IMG/VR virus record: IMGVR_UViG_3300010368_004129
Span: 1 to 30,750 of that record
Strand: one strand, 5' to 3'
Length of the DNA stretch: 30,750 nucleotides
Source: a virus
The stretch's first letter is position 1; the number at the start of each line of letters is the position of its first letter. Below are positions 15,433 through 23,153 of this stretch, in pieces. Both the position numbers and the translations under genes were made by a program. The notes under the pieces are model-generated. The model had not been told where the DNA came from and searched no databases. It saw only the letters and a list, made by a program, of their open reading frames with translations.

Positions 15433-16341
15433 ATGCACTTTCAGAATGTATTACATGAAATAAGTCAGAGGTTCATATACACTATAAACTATACTAACGA
15501 TGCTGGTGAGCGGGCATATGCTTTAGTAACGACGTCACCTGAAATTGTACCAGACGAGGCGGTATCTGAAGTGTTGAGTACTACAGATCTCAAAGACAGT
15601 GCAGGTCTCGAAGAATTCGTCTTCTGGGACCTTTTTACTTCAACTGTATTACGTCTACCAGTACAGGGACGTGCTATTAGCTTTACATTTAGCAAGCTAG
15701 ATTTATTTCCCGTTCAAGATCCTGAAGATCTCCTGCATATTACGGACCAGGTTGCTATAGATAATTATAATGACGAGATTGTTAGTATACATAATAAGCG
15801 GAGGCAGGCTATTATAGATATACATACAGAATTAAGTACTGACTATAAGATGGTATTCACGGAAAAGGAGATAATGTATTATATAAACCTCATTAATACT
15901 CACTACTTTGCGGAGTATGAACCACAGCAAACATCATATCCAATAAAGTTGTGTATGTTACTCAAGAGTACTCCCTATAAGCTTTTAAGAGGCGAGGTAG
16001 TAGAGCAGGATTTTAATACAGCTAAAGATCAGTGGATGTTAGTTATCAAGCATCATATTGAAAAAGCTAAGAATCAGTTAGATAGTGAAGCAGCTTCATT
16101 AGATAAGGAGGCTGATACATATGATTGCGATTTAGAAGAGATTGAAATTATAAAAACTTTACTCGATGATATTCCGGAAGAGTTTGTAGATGAGCTAGAT
16201 GAATGTGGTACGTATAACGATCTGCTCGAGACGTGGCCGCCACTCTTACTACCAGCTCCGCCGTTTATCATCGACCAGCCATCAGGTATGAATGTTTTTG
16301 AGAAACTTAAAAACCGGATCGAGCGGAAATTTTATGATTGA
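15433..16341 (+). CDS. Unknown late protein, 302 aa
   Basis: I do not recognise this protein. It has a beta-like N-terminal part (FIYTINYTNDAGERAYALVTT), a central helical region with DQVAIDNYNDEIVSIHNKRRQ, a long acidic coiled-coil-like segment (EKAKNQLDSEAASLDKEADTY...DLEEIEIIKTLLDDI) and a Pro-rich end (WPPLLLPAPPFIIDQP). An upstream TTG at 15400 keeps the frame open, but ATG 15433 is chosen because of the late element 5 nt before it. It follows the fibre-like gene and overlaps the aminotransferase gene by 8 nt, linking structural genes to the cassette. A fibre assembly or virion role is plausible only by position. Confidence 0.7.
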   Translation: MHFQNVLHEISQRFIYTINYTNDAGERAYALVTTSPEIVPDEAVSEVLSTTDLKDSAGLEEFVFWDLFTSTVLRLPVQGRAISFTFSKLDLFPVQDPEDLLHITDQVAIDNYNDEIVSIHNKRRQAIIDIHTELSTDYKMVFTEKEIMYYINLINTHYFAEYEPQQTSYPIKLCMLLKSTPYKLLRGEVVEQDFNTAKDQWMLVIKHHIEKAKNQLDSEAASLDKEADTYDCDLEEIEIIKTLLDDIPEEFVDELDECGTYNDLLETWPPLLLPAPPFIIDQPSGMNVFEKLKNRIERKFYD

Positions 16342-17206
16342 TCTATCTAAGAATATACACTACGATGAGATATTTTTAGGCCAAGTTAAAATGTGTCTAG
16401 GTGACCTTGATATTGATAGCAATAGCCAACCTAGCGATGATGGTGTAGTGAATATTATATCTAACTATTATAATATCAATAAGAAAAATTTATCGATAGG
16501 GTTTGGCTCAGGTGACGTGTTAAAAAGAATTATAGACCTGCCAGAGGTGGATCATCTATATGTTGTCGAGCCAACGTTTAGGGGTGCAATGATATATGCT
16601 CGTAATAAAGGTATATCATACAGACCACTACATTATACTAAGTTTAACGAGATACAATTATCGATGTTTCCCGTTAACGGTATTATTTATATAGCAAATC
16701 CTAATGGTAATAATGGCCATAGCTTTAAGAAGGAAGATTTACTTGAGATTATTAGACGCAGTAAATTAACTATTTTAGATGAGGCGTACGTCGAGTTTGG
16801 AGGAGAGTCCCTTATAAATGATGTAAGTGATAAGCTAATAGTTTTAAGGACATTCAGTAAGAGTTTAGGTATGCCTAATATTAGGTGCGGCTTTGCAGTA
16901 TCGTCAGAATCAAATATTGATAAATTAAGAAGACATGATCTAATATATAACTCTACTAATTTAGCATATCATATTCTAAAAGAGAAGATTGATCAGATAC
17001 CGCCAATTGTTGATAGAATGAAACAGGGTAAAGATTTTCTACAGCAGAATTTTAGTCATATAAAATCTGATGGTAATTATGTTTTAATAGACATTAAATA
17101 TGCCGATACATTTAGTAAGTTCTGTAAATTTTCTACACGCGGTGACTATCTAAGAATCGCATTAACAAATACAAGATTATTAAAGGAGTGTCTACAGAAA
17201 TTTTAA
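16334..17206 (+). CDS. PLP-dependent aminotransferase, HisC-like
   Basis: A 290-residue class I/II (histidinol-phosphate type) aminotransferase, shorter than the usual 350. Visible landmarks are GSGDVLKRI (56-66, near the PLP phosphate site), ANPNGNNG at 121-128 (for the usual NPNNPTG), ILDEAYVEF at 147-155 with Asp149 and Tyr152 contacting PLP, and RTFSKSLGMPNIRCG at 172-186 with Schiff-base Lys176. It would move an amino group between an amino acid and a 2-oxo or phospho-sugar-like substrate. The frame is open from 16292, but ATG 16334 overlaps the previous gene by only 8 nt and fits the protein. First enzyme of the cassette. The true substrate is unknown. Confidence 0.85.
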   Translation: MIDLSKNIHYDEIFLGQVKMCLGDLDIDSNSQPSDDGVVNIISNYYNINKKNLSIGFGSGDVLKRIIDLPEVDHLYVVEPTFRGAMIYARNKGISYRPLHYTKFNEIQLSMFPVNGIIYIANPNGNNGHSFKKEDLLEIIRRSKLTILDEAYVEFGGESLINDVSDKLIVLRTFSKSLGMPNIRCGFAVSSESNIDKLRRHDLIYNSTNLAYHILKEKIDQIPPIVDRMKQGKDFLQQNFSHIKSDGNYVLIDIKYADTFSKFCKFSTRGDYLRIALTNTRLLKECLQKF

Positions 17207-18045
17207 ATATATCCGATCATAGAGATGCACAATCTAATATAGATACAGTTGATGGCGTATACTCTATGTTACGAGCAGTTGAGATTAATCCAACTGAGCT
17301 ATGTAATAGGCGATGCTCGTTTTGCCCTAGACATGATTCTAAATTATACCCTAATACTAATAATCATATAAGCTTAGATACTGTAAAGAATTTATGTACT
17401 AGCTTAAAATATATTAATTTTAATAATAGAGTAGGGTTTGTCGGTTTCGGTGAACCTCTATTACATGAAAATATCTATGAGTGTATTAAGGTTGTACGAG
17501 ATATGCTGCCTGATCTCAAGTGGTTAGAAATTAATACAAATGGTGATTTGTTAGATAGTAAGACCCTTGAGAACCTTCATGAAGCAGGTTGTTCTCATAT
17601 TGCAGTAAGTATGTATGATAAGGATATAACAAGCAGACTAATAGGGATGAGAGGGGATATACCTATTAATTTCGTATTCAGACACCACTACGATAAGAGT
17701 AATAATTATAATTTAAATATAGTTAATAGGTCAGAATTACTAAAAGGCGAGGCCACAACTTATTTTGATACACCGTGCCATATTCCATTCTATAAAGCCA
17801 TGATTGACTGGAATGGTGATGTATTGTTATGTAATAATGATTGGAAGAGAAGTAAAATATATGGCAATATAAACGAAGTAAGTTTTGATAAAATTTGGTT
17901 TGGTGATGAGTTGAATACTCATAGAGATAAGCTTATGTGTAGTAGATCACAATGCGACCCATGCAAGAACTGTTCAGTTAATGGATTATTGAGAGGAGCT
18001 GAATCAATAGAAGTATATAAGGCATACCATGAAAAAGTGTATTAA
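17188..18045 (+). CDS. Radical SAM/SPASM-domain enzyme
   Basis: An iron-sulfur enzyme that cleaves S-adenosylmethionine to start radical chemistry. CNRRCSFC (Cys39, Cys43, Cys46 counting from the GTG) is the CxxxCxxC cluster motif; VGFVGFGEPLLHEN follows as the GGEP-like SAM motif. The C-terminal region has CHIPFYKAMIDWNGDVLLCNNDW and a CSRSQCDPCKNCS cluster, typical of SPASM auxiliary-cluster domains. GTG 17188 overlaps the previous gene by 19 nt with AAGGA too close to act; ATG 17266 is a possible shorter start just 13 residues before the cluster. SPASM enzymes modify peptides, amino acids or sugars. In this cassette a sugar (for example dehydrogenation or epimerisation) is likely. Confidence 0.85.
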   Translation: MSTEILNISDHRDAQSNIDTVDGVYSMLRAVEINPTELCNRRCSFCPRHDSKLYPNTNNHISLDTVKNLCTSLKYINFNNRVGFVGFGEPLLHENIYECIKVVRDMLPDLKWLEINTNGDLLDSKTLENLHEAGCSHIAVSMYDKDITSRLIGMRGDIPINFVFRHHYDKSNNYNLNIVNRSELLKGEATTYFDTPCHIPFYKAMIDWNGDVLLCNNDWKRSKIYGNINEVSFDKIWFGDELNTHRDKLMCSRSQCDPCKNCSVNGLLRGAESIEVYKAYHEKVY

Positions 18046-18712
18046 TATTTTTATCGGCTTTGAAGAAGCACATCCTGAAGCTTATAATGTATGTCACAAA
18101 AGTATATTGAAAGGTAATAAGAAGTATGAGCTTAATATTAAACCTATTAATTATAATACTGTTTCGGACTATTACAGAGCTAAAGATGAAACAGAATCTA
18201 CTCAATTTTCGTTCGCTCGTTTCTGGACTCCATGGGAAAGCAACCGAACAGGGGTAAGTATATTTGTAGATAGTGACTTCGTCTTCCTTGAGTCTATAGA
18301 TAACCTCATCGATCTTTATGATGATCAATACGCTGTAATGTGCTGTAAGCATAAAGAGTATAAACCTAAGGGCGCGGTTAAGATGGGAGGTAAGCTACAA
18401 TCTCAATATCCTAAAAAGAACTGGAGTAGTTTAATTATCTTTAATAATTCGTACTTGGCTAACGATGCACTATGCCCTATATTTTTAAACTCGTATACCG
18501 GTGCCCATTTGCATAGATTTGAATGGCTTAAAGACAGTGAAATTGGTGCATTACCGGTAGAATGGAATTGGTTAGTTGATTACTATACTGAGACTGAAGG
18601 CTTCAAACCTAAAGCTTTACATTATACAGACGGGGGACCGTGGTTAGAGGGTTACGAGAACTGCTCGTATAGTGATAAATGGCACCAGATATATAATGAG
18701 ATATCTATATAA
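18029..18712 (+). CDS. Glycosyltransferase, GT-A fold (GT8-like), first of cassette
   Basis: A 227-residue probable glycosyltransferase. IFVDSDFVFLE gives the DxD metal/nucleotide-sugar motif at 81-83, preceded by FSFARFWTPW (a conserved Arg region). It has NWSSLIIFNNS near 131-141 and LPVEWNWLVDYY and LHYTDGGPWLEGY toward the C-terminus, the latter with a metal-binding-like His. Short, single domain, no membrane segment, so soluble. The start overlaps the radical SAM gene by 17 nt. Confidence 0.75.
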   Translation: MKKCINIFIGFEEAHPEAYNVCHKSILKGNKKYELNIKPINYNTVSDYYRAKDETESTQFSFARFWTPWESNRTGVSIFVDSDFVFLESIDNLIDLYDDQYAVMCCKHKEYKPKGAVKMGGKLQSQYPKKNWSSLIIFNNSYLANDALCPIFLNSYTGAHLHRFEWLKDSEIGALPVEWNWLVDYYTETEGFKPKALHYTDGGPWLEGYENCSYSDKWHQIYNEISI

Positions 18713-19649
18713 ACAGGATACCTATTTACCTCTTCTCTATAGTAAGTTAGGTGATGATGATATCAGCTTATTTCTTAAGAAATATTATGCGCATGCTAAT
18801 TTTGAGCAAGACCACTCATTTATACAAAATGATATCAAAGGACCTTTAACCATAACTAATATTAGCTTGCATATATATAATAAGTTAAAAAAGAAGAGTT
18901 ATAATAAGACTGATATACAGCAAAATGTATTCAATATTAACAAGCAACAGGTTAATAAGCTATCTAAAAATAAATTTAAGATTAACTACCCGTCCACTAT
19001 CGAACGTGGTGGTGTGACAAAGGAGGCTTTCCTTAATATCAGAAATAAAAAAATGTCTAATCGCTCTCTAGTATTATACTTTAGAGGGCCATGGAGAGAT
19101 TTTAACAATACGGCGTGTGTTGATATGTATCACATCACTGTATTGTATAGCGTAATAAAGCTACTAATCGATAATGGTAATTTTAAATCATTTAATGATG
19201 TGTTTATTGTACAAACAGATGTAGATATGAATGAGTTTGATGCATTTAAGGACCTAAAAGTATCAACTAATACCGGTAATGAGTTTTTAGAAGATACGTG
19301 CTTATTTGCAAATACTATTCATTTTAATATAGGTGAGTTGCCTGATCTATATAGCTTTACTCAACCCATTATATCATCCTCACATATATTTAATGACTTC
19401 CATCTACCAAAAGTTGATGATAGATTTATATTTGATGCAATTTACCCAGAGGTCCAATATAATGAAAGTACAAAAATACAATATTGTACAGACATGGAAA
19501 AACACTATAATGGTACGCAGACGAGCTGGCAAAATATTTGTAGTGATATAAGTAATTTGAAGACAATCCATAATAGCCGCGGAAATGTTTATAAAGTGGT
19601 TGAAAATATTATTGATGTAATTTATAATATTGATAATGAATGTTTGTAG
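18696..19649 (+). CDS. Unknown cassette protein, 317 aa
   Basis: I do not recognise this gene. ATG 18696 (MRYLYKQDTY) gives a 17-nt overlap with the previous gene, in keeping with its neighbours. The N-terminal 120 residues are Lys/Asn-rich. The second half has short hydrophobic strands (LVLYFRGPWRDF, VFIVQTDVD, TIHFNIGELP) that could form a Rossmann-type or GT-B-like fold, but no diagnostic motif was found. It sits between a glycosyltransferase and an oxygenase, so a role in the same pathway is likely. It could be a divergent glycosyltransferase or a sugar-modifying enzyme. Confidence 0.7.
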   Translation: MRYLYKQDTYLPLLYSKLGDDDISLFLKKYYAHANFEQDHSFIQNDIKGPLTITNISLHIYNKLKKKSYNKTDIQQNVFNINKQQVNKLSKNKFKINYPSTIERGGVTKEAFLNIRNKKMSNRSLVLYFRGPWRDFNNTACVDMYHITVLYSVIKLLIDNGNFKSFNDVFIVQTDVDMNEFDAFKDLKVSTNTGNEFLEDTCLFANTIHFNIGELPDLYSFTQPIISSSHIFNDFHLPKVDDRFIFDAIYPEVQYNESTKIQYCTDMEKHYNGTQTSWQNICSDISNLKTIHNSRGNVYKVVENIIDVIYNIDNECL

Positions 19650-20178
19650 AGAGTTTCTTAGTAGTGAAAAAAAGGCTAACCTCGCCATATTTTTAGATAA
19701 CTCCCCGTATTGGGAGAGCTTTTGCGATAATAAAAATACAGAGAGGAGCGCCTTTAACTTTACCCTAAAGTCAGATGAATTGCCTGACTTTCTCTCGGAA
19801 TTCAAATCACCAAAGCATAATCTATACCACTTCGTTGCTATAAAAACATACAAGAGTGGCAGTATTGATGAACATGTCGATTTTGCTCTAGGTGAAGTAC
19901 TAATACATAATCATCCTGGTATATTTATTAGTAACCCGGAAACGGTCATCTATTACGAAACAGTCGACCCTAATATGAAGGGAGGCGAATTGGTGATTGA
20001 ACACAATCTACTTAAACCGGTAGAGAACACTGCAGTAATAATTGCGCCAGGTACACCGCATGCGGTTACAGCAATTGAAGAAACAGTTAAACCTAGGATC
20101 GTCTTAGTATGTGAGCGATATAGAGTACTATCAAGGTATCTTAAAGATATTGAAACCCCGGAATATAAAAAAGGTTAA
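19636..20178 (+). CDS. 2-oxoglutarate-Fe(II) oxygenase-like protein
   Basis: A 180-residue probable non-haem iron hydroxylase. Iron ligands are visible: HVD (His80, Asp82) in SIDEHVDF and His142 in APGTPHAV, with Arg154 in KPRIVLVCERY 12 residues later to bind 2-oxoglutarate. GGELVIEHN at 117-124 matches the strand before the distal His. The spacing HxD-60-H-12-R is normal for the double-stranded beta-helix family. ATG 19636 (MNVCREF) was chosen over TTG 19630; the gene overlaps the previous by 14 nt. It may hydroxylate or otherwise oxidise the sugar, lipid or peptide that the cassette makes. Confidence 0.75.
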   Translation: MNVCREFLSSEKKANLAIFLDNSPYWESFCDNKNTERSAFNFTLKSDELPDFLSEFKSPKHNLYHFVAIKTYKSGSIDEHVDFALGEVLIHNHPGIFISNPETVIYYETVDPNMKGGELVIEHNLLKPVENTAVIIAPGTPHAVTAIEETVKPRIVLVCERYRVLSRYLKDIETPEYKKG

Positions 20179-20179
20179 T

Positions 20180-21136
20180 ATGAACATAGCAATCGTAGGA
20201 GGCGCCGGCTTTATCGGCAGACACACTGCTCGTGAACTTATATCGCACGGGCATACCGTATCAATATTTGATAATAACTTAGCTAACTGTCATGACTTCT
20301 TTAGTGAGGCAGAAATTCTGAGTTTACAGTTTGTGTATTGTGATGCTCAGGATTATCGTATGCTTAAGAGTATGTTATCATACGGTGACGGGTTTAGCGC
20401 CGTATATATGCTTGCAGCTATATCAGATAGTAAGGAAAATCTAGCTGATATACCTCATGCAGTTAGTACTAACATTATGTGCCTCGCAAATACGTTAGAA
20501 GCCGCAAATAGTCTAAAGATACCGCGAATTATATTTTCATCTACTGTGTGGGTGTACAGTATATCACCAGATACTCAAGTGAATGAGGAGTCTCCTCTAC
20601 ATATGAACAGCTCTGACCATGTTTATACAACATGTAAGGTAGCGTGTGAGGCTCTAGTGCGTAATTTTTGTGCTGTTAAGGCCATAGATTACACTATATT
20701 ACGGTATGGTATTGCATACGGACCTGGTTGTCACCCAGATACCGTTATGTCTCGGTTTATAACCAACGCAATTACCGGTGTTCCGCTCACTATAACCGGG
20801 GATGGGAACATTTACAGGAACTTCTTGAACGTAAATGATCACGCTAAGGGGAACTACCTAGCTTTATGTGATGGAGCTAAAAATGAGACTATTAATCTAG
20901 AAGGCCCTGAAAAAATAACGCTCACTGAAGTAGCAACAAGGGTCAAAGAGTTACATTCAGGTGATACTACTATTGAATATACGGGGCAACGGCATGGTGA
21001 CTATATAGGCAAGGTAGTTGATAATAAGAAAGCTGCAGCTATACTAGGCTGGAAACCTACAATTGATTTTAAAACAGGTTCTAAAACACTTTATGAGTAC
21101 ATCAAAAAAGATATTAATAATAGCGCCGCATGCTGA
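20180..21136 (+). CDS. NAD(P)-dependent sugar epimerase/dehydratase (SDR, extended)
   Basis: A 318-residue extended short-chain dehydrogenase/reductase. GGAGFIG at 7-13 is the Rossmann NAD-binding motif, FSSTVW at 119-124 contains the catalytic Ser/Thr, and YTTCK at 149-153 is the YxxxK active site. C-terminal NVNDHAKGNYLAL and TGDGNIYRNFLNV match UDP-glucose 4-epimerase-like and nucleotide-sugar enzymes. It would act on a nucleotide-linked sugar such as UDP-glucose, UDP-GlcNAc or dTDP-glucose; the substrate cannot be read from the sequence. The ATG lies 1 nt past the previous stop. It overlaps the deacetylase by 44 nt. Confidence 0.88.
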   Translation: MNIAIVGGAGFIGRHTARELISHGHTVSIFDNNLANCHDFFSEAEILSLQFVYCDAQDYRMLKSMLSYGDGFSAVYMLAAISDSKENLADIPHAVSTNIMCLANTLEAANSLKIPRIIFSSTVWVYSISPDTQVNEESPLHMNSSDHVYTTCKVACEALVRNFCAVKAIDYTILRYGIAYGPGCHPDTVMSRFITNAITGVPLTITGDGNIYRNFLNVNDHAKGNYLALCDGAKNETINLEGPEKITLTEVATRVKELHSGDTTIEYTGQRHGDYIGKVVDNKKAAAILGWKPTIDFKTGSKTLYEYIKKDINNSAAC

Positions 21137-21725
21137 TGATGAGGTATTAGGTGTTGGTGGTACTACACAGAAGTTTATCCGAGAGGGTCATGATGTATAT
21201 CTTATTATATGTTGTACACGCGAAAAAGACATTGAAGAATATAAAGAATGTACTACACACTTTAAGCAAACATTTCGCTTACCTTTTGAAGACGAGTCTC
21301 TAGAGGCACAAGTAACTCCTCTACTAAAGAGTATCGAGGAGGTATATACGGTTATAAAGCCAGATTGGACTTTTATACCTCGTGAGAATGACTTTAATCT
21401 AGATCATAGAGCGGTACATAGAGCGTGTGAAGTAGTCCTTAGACGGTATCAAGAACATGCGCCAGTTAAGATTTTCGAGTATGAAATACCTTCCTCAACT
21501 ACTCAGTCCTTTGATAATAATTTTAAAGGTAATGTATATATACCGCTGACCCGTAATGATGTTCTCACTAAGATAGATTTACTCGCATCACATATACATG
21601 AAGTGAGAGTATACCCTAATCCTAGAAGTAGCGAGGGCCTTCTCACTTACGCTAAATTTAGAGGTATGGAGTGTGATGCAGAATATGCTGAATACTTTAA
21701 CTTAATATACTCAAAAGACTTATGA
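21093..21725 (+). CDS. LmbE/PIG-L family deacetylase
   Basis: A 210-residue zinc-dependent de-N-acetylase. The N-terminal APHADDEVLG motif (His13, Asp15, Asp16, Glu17) supplies metal ligands and base; NDFNLDHRAVH near 99-109 supplies the second His. Family members remove acetyl from GlcNAc-type amino sugars (GlcNAc-PI, MshB, BshB, antibiotic and LPS sugars). ATG 21093 (MSTSKKILIIAPHADDE) is chosen; the frame is open to 21063. It overlaps the epimerase gene by 44 nt and the next gene by ATGA. A free amine from this step could be the site for the amidinotransferase below, which is an inference. Confidence 0.88.
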   Translation: MSTSKKILIIAPHADDEVLGVGGTTQKFIREGHDVYLIICCTREKDIEEYKECTTHFKQTFRLPFEDESLEAQVTPLLKSIEEVYTVIKPDWTFIPRENDFNLDHRAVHRACEVVLRRYQEHAPVKIFEYEIPSSTTQSFDNNFKGNVYIPLTRNDVLTKIDLLASHIHEVRVYPNPRSSEGLLTYAKFRGMECDAEYAEYFNLIYSKDL

Positions 21726-22342
21726 ATACACCATGGGATAATGTCTCGAAATTTGAAGAATTAATAGCAGACTACGCAGGTAGTAAATATGCTGTTGCTG
21801 TTGATAGTTGCACAAACGCTATCTTTCTCTCTCTTAAGTATGCTAAGGATGTATTACGGGAAGATGTAGATTATATTGAGGTGCCTAAGAAGACTTATAT
21901 ATCAGTACCCATGCAAGTAATGCATGCAGGTTATAGAGTAAAGTTTACAACAGCTGAATGGATAGGTGCATATAAATTAACCCCTCTATCTGTATATGAT
22001 TCCGCTCAGAGATTTACAAAGGGTATGTATATACCAGAGTCTTTATATTGTTTATCTTTCAACCATAAAAAGACCCTATCGACAGGTAAGGGTGGTATGA
22101 TTTTAACAGATGATATCGATGCAAAAAAATGGTTAGATATAATGAAGTATGATGGTCGTACATCTATATTTTATAATGAAAATACTGATATTGATCAACT
22201 AGGTTATCATATGTATATGGCTCCGGAACAAGCTGTTATTGGTATACAAAACTTCTACGGATTACCGGACAGGAACCCCGATAAAATGGGGTATAGAGAT
22301 TATAATCTCGATCTCTCTACATTAAAAGCATTCCATGGATAA
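21722..22342 (+). CDS. DegT/DnrJ/EryC1-type sugar aminotransferase, short
   Basis: A 206-residue relative of PLP-dependent sugar aminotransferases. Landmarks are YAVAVDSCTNAIFLSL near 23-38, VYDSAQRF at 91-98 with Asp93 for the PLP ring nitrogen, SFNHKKTLSTGKGGMILTDD at 112-131 with Lys116 or Lys117 as Schiff-base Lys, and MYMAPEQAVIGIQNF at 164-178. Full-length members have about 370 residues; the C-terminal domain is missing here, and the central region is shorter. It is not frameshifted: the stop overlaps the next gene by 8 nt. It may be a compact phage enzyme or a degenerate one. It overlaps the deacetylase by ATGA. Confidence 0.8.
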   Translation: MNTPWDNVSKFEELIADYAGSKYAVAVDSCTNAIFLSLKYAKDVLREDVDYIEVPKKTYISVPMQVMHAGYRVKFTTAEWIGAYKLTPLSVYDSAQRFTKGMYIPESLYCLSFNHKKTLSTGKGGMILTDDIDAKKWLDIMKYDGRTSIFYNENTDIDQLGYHMYMAPEQAVIGIQNFYGLPDRNPDKMGYRDYNLDLSTLKAFHG

Positions 22343-23153
22343 AAGAATTATAATTTTAGGTAACGGTAATTTAGGTAAATATTTAGAGCGGTATTTAAGT
22401 AAGCTTTACTCAGTTACAGTGTATGATAGAAGGCATTTTAATGCTATGTTCTTTTCTGATTCAGAGTTTTTTAAACGTAATATTAAATCAGGTGATGTAG
22501 TAATTAATAGTGTAGGTCTTTTAAAACCAAATATTAAGTCGCAGGAAGCTGCATGGGAGGTAAATGCTGTATTTCCTCAAATTATGCAATCTATATGTGA
22601 AGATAATAATGCCAACTTTATACATATATGCAGTGATTGCGTCTTTAAAGGAGATAAAGGTAAGTACCTGGAAATTGATGAGCCTGACTGCAACGAAGCC
22701 TACGGTATATCAAAAAGCCAAGTAACAGAAGGTACTATTATACGTACATCATTTATAGGTAAGTATGGCGGCTTACTTAAATGGGTATTAGATAGCTATG
22801 AGCTCGGAGCCGAAGAGATCACCGGTTATGATAACTGTATATGGAATGGTGTTACAGCTCTAGAGCTATGTAAATATATCACTTTAATTATTGATGCAGA
22901 TGATTTCTGGGACGGGGTTCAGCACTTTCATACACCCGGCGCCATCTCGAAGTATAATCTATGTAAATTGATTAGTGAGATTTACGGTTTAAATATTACT
23001 ATCAACCAGGTAGAAGCTACTGATATAAGTGGTACTACAATAAGCAATAAGCTCGATAGAACACTTGCTAGCACACGACGCTTACCATATGTACCTACCT
23101 TCGAGCAGCAGCTTAAGGAGCTTAAATTATATGATAGTAAACAGTCACAATGA
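22335..23153 (+). CDS. RmlD-like NAD(P)-dependent sugar reductase
   Basis: A 272-residue SDR similar to dTDP-4-dehydrorhamnose reductase. GNGNLG at 9-14 binds NAD(P), HICSDCVFKGDKG near 97-109 holds the catalytic Ser100 with the usual S-D-x-V-F-x-G run, and YGISK at 123-127 is the YxxxK site. The domain ends in a short region (PTFEQQLKEL). It would reduce a 4-keto nucleotide sugar, consistent with a deoxysugar. Start ATG at 22335 overlaps the aminotransferase by 8 nt; its end overlaps the amidinotransferase by 23 nt. Confidence 0.85.
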   Translation: MDKRIIILGNGNLGKYLERYLSKLYSVTVYDRRHFNAMFFSDSEFFKRNIKSGDVVINSVGLLKPNIKSQEAAWEVNAVFPQIMQSICEDNNANFIHICSDCVFKGDKGKYLEIDEPDCNEAYGISKSQVTEGTIIRTSFIGKYGGLLKWVLDSYELGAEEITGYDNCIWNGVTALELCKYITLIIDADDFWDGVQHFHTPGAISKYNLCKLISEIYGLNITINQVEATDISGTTISNKLDRTLASTRRLPYVPTFEQQLKELKLYDSKQSQ

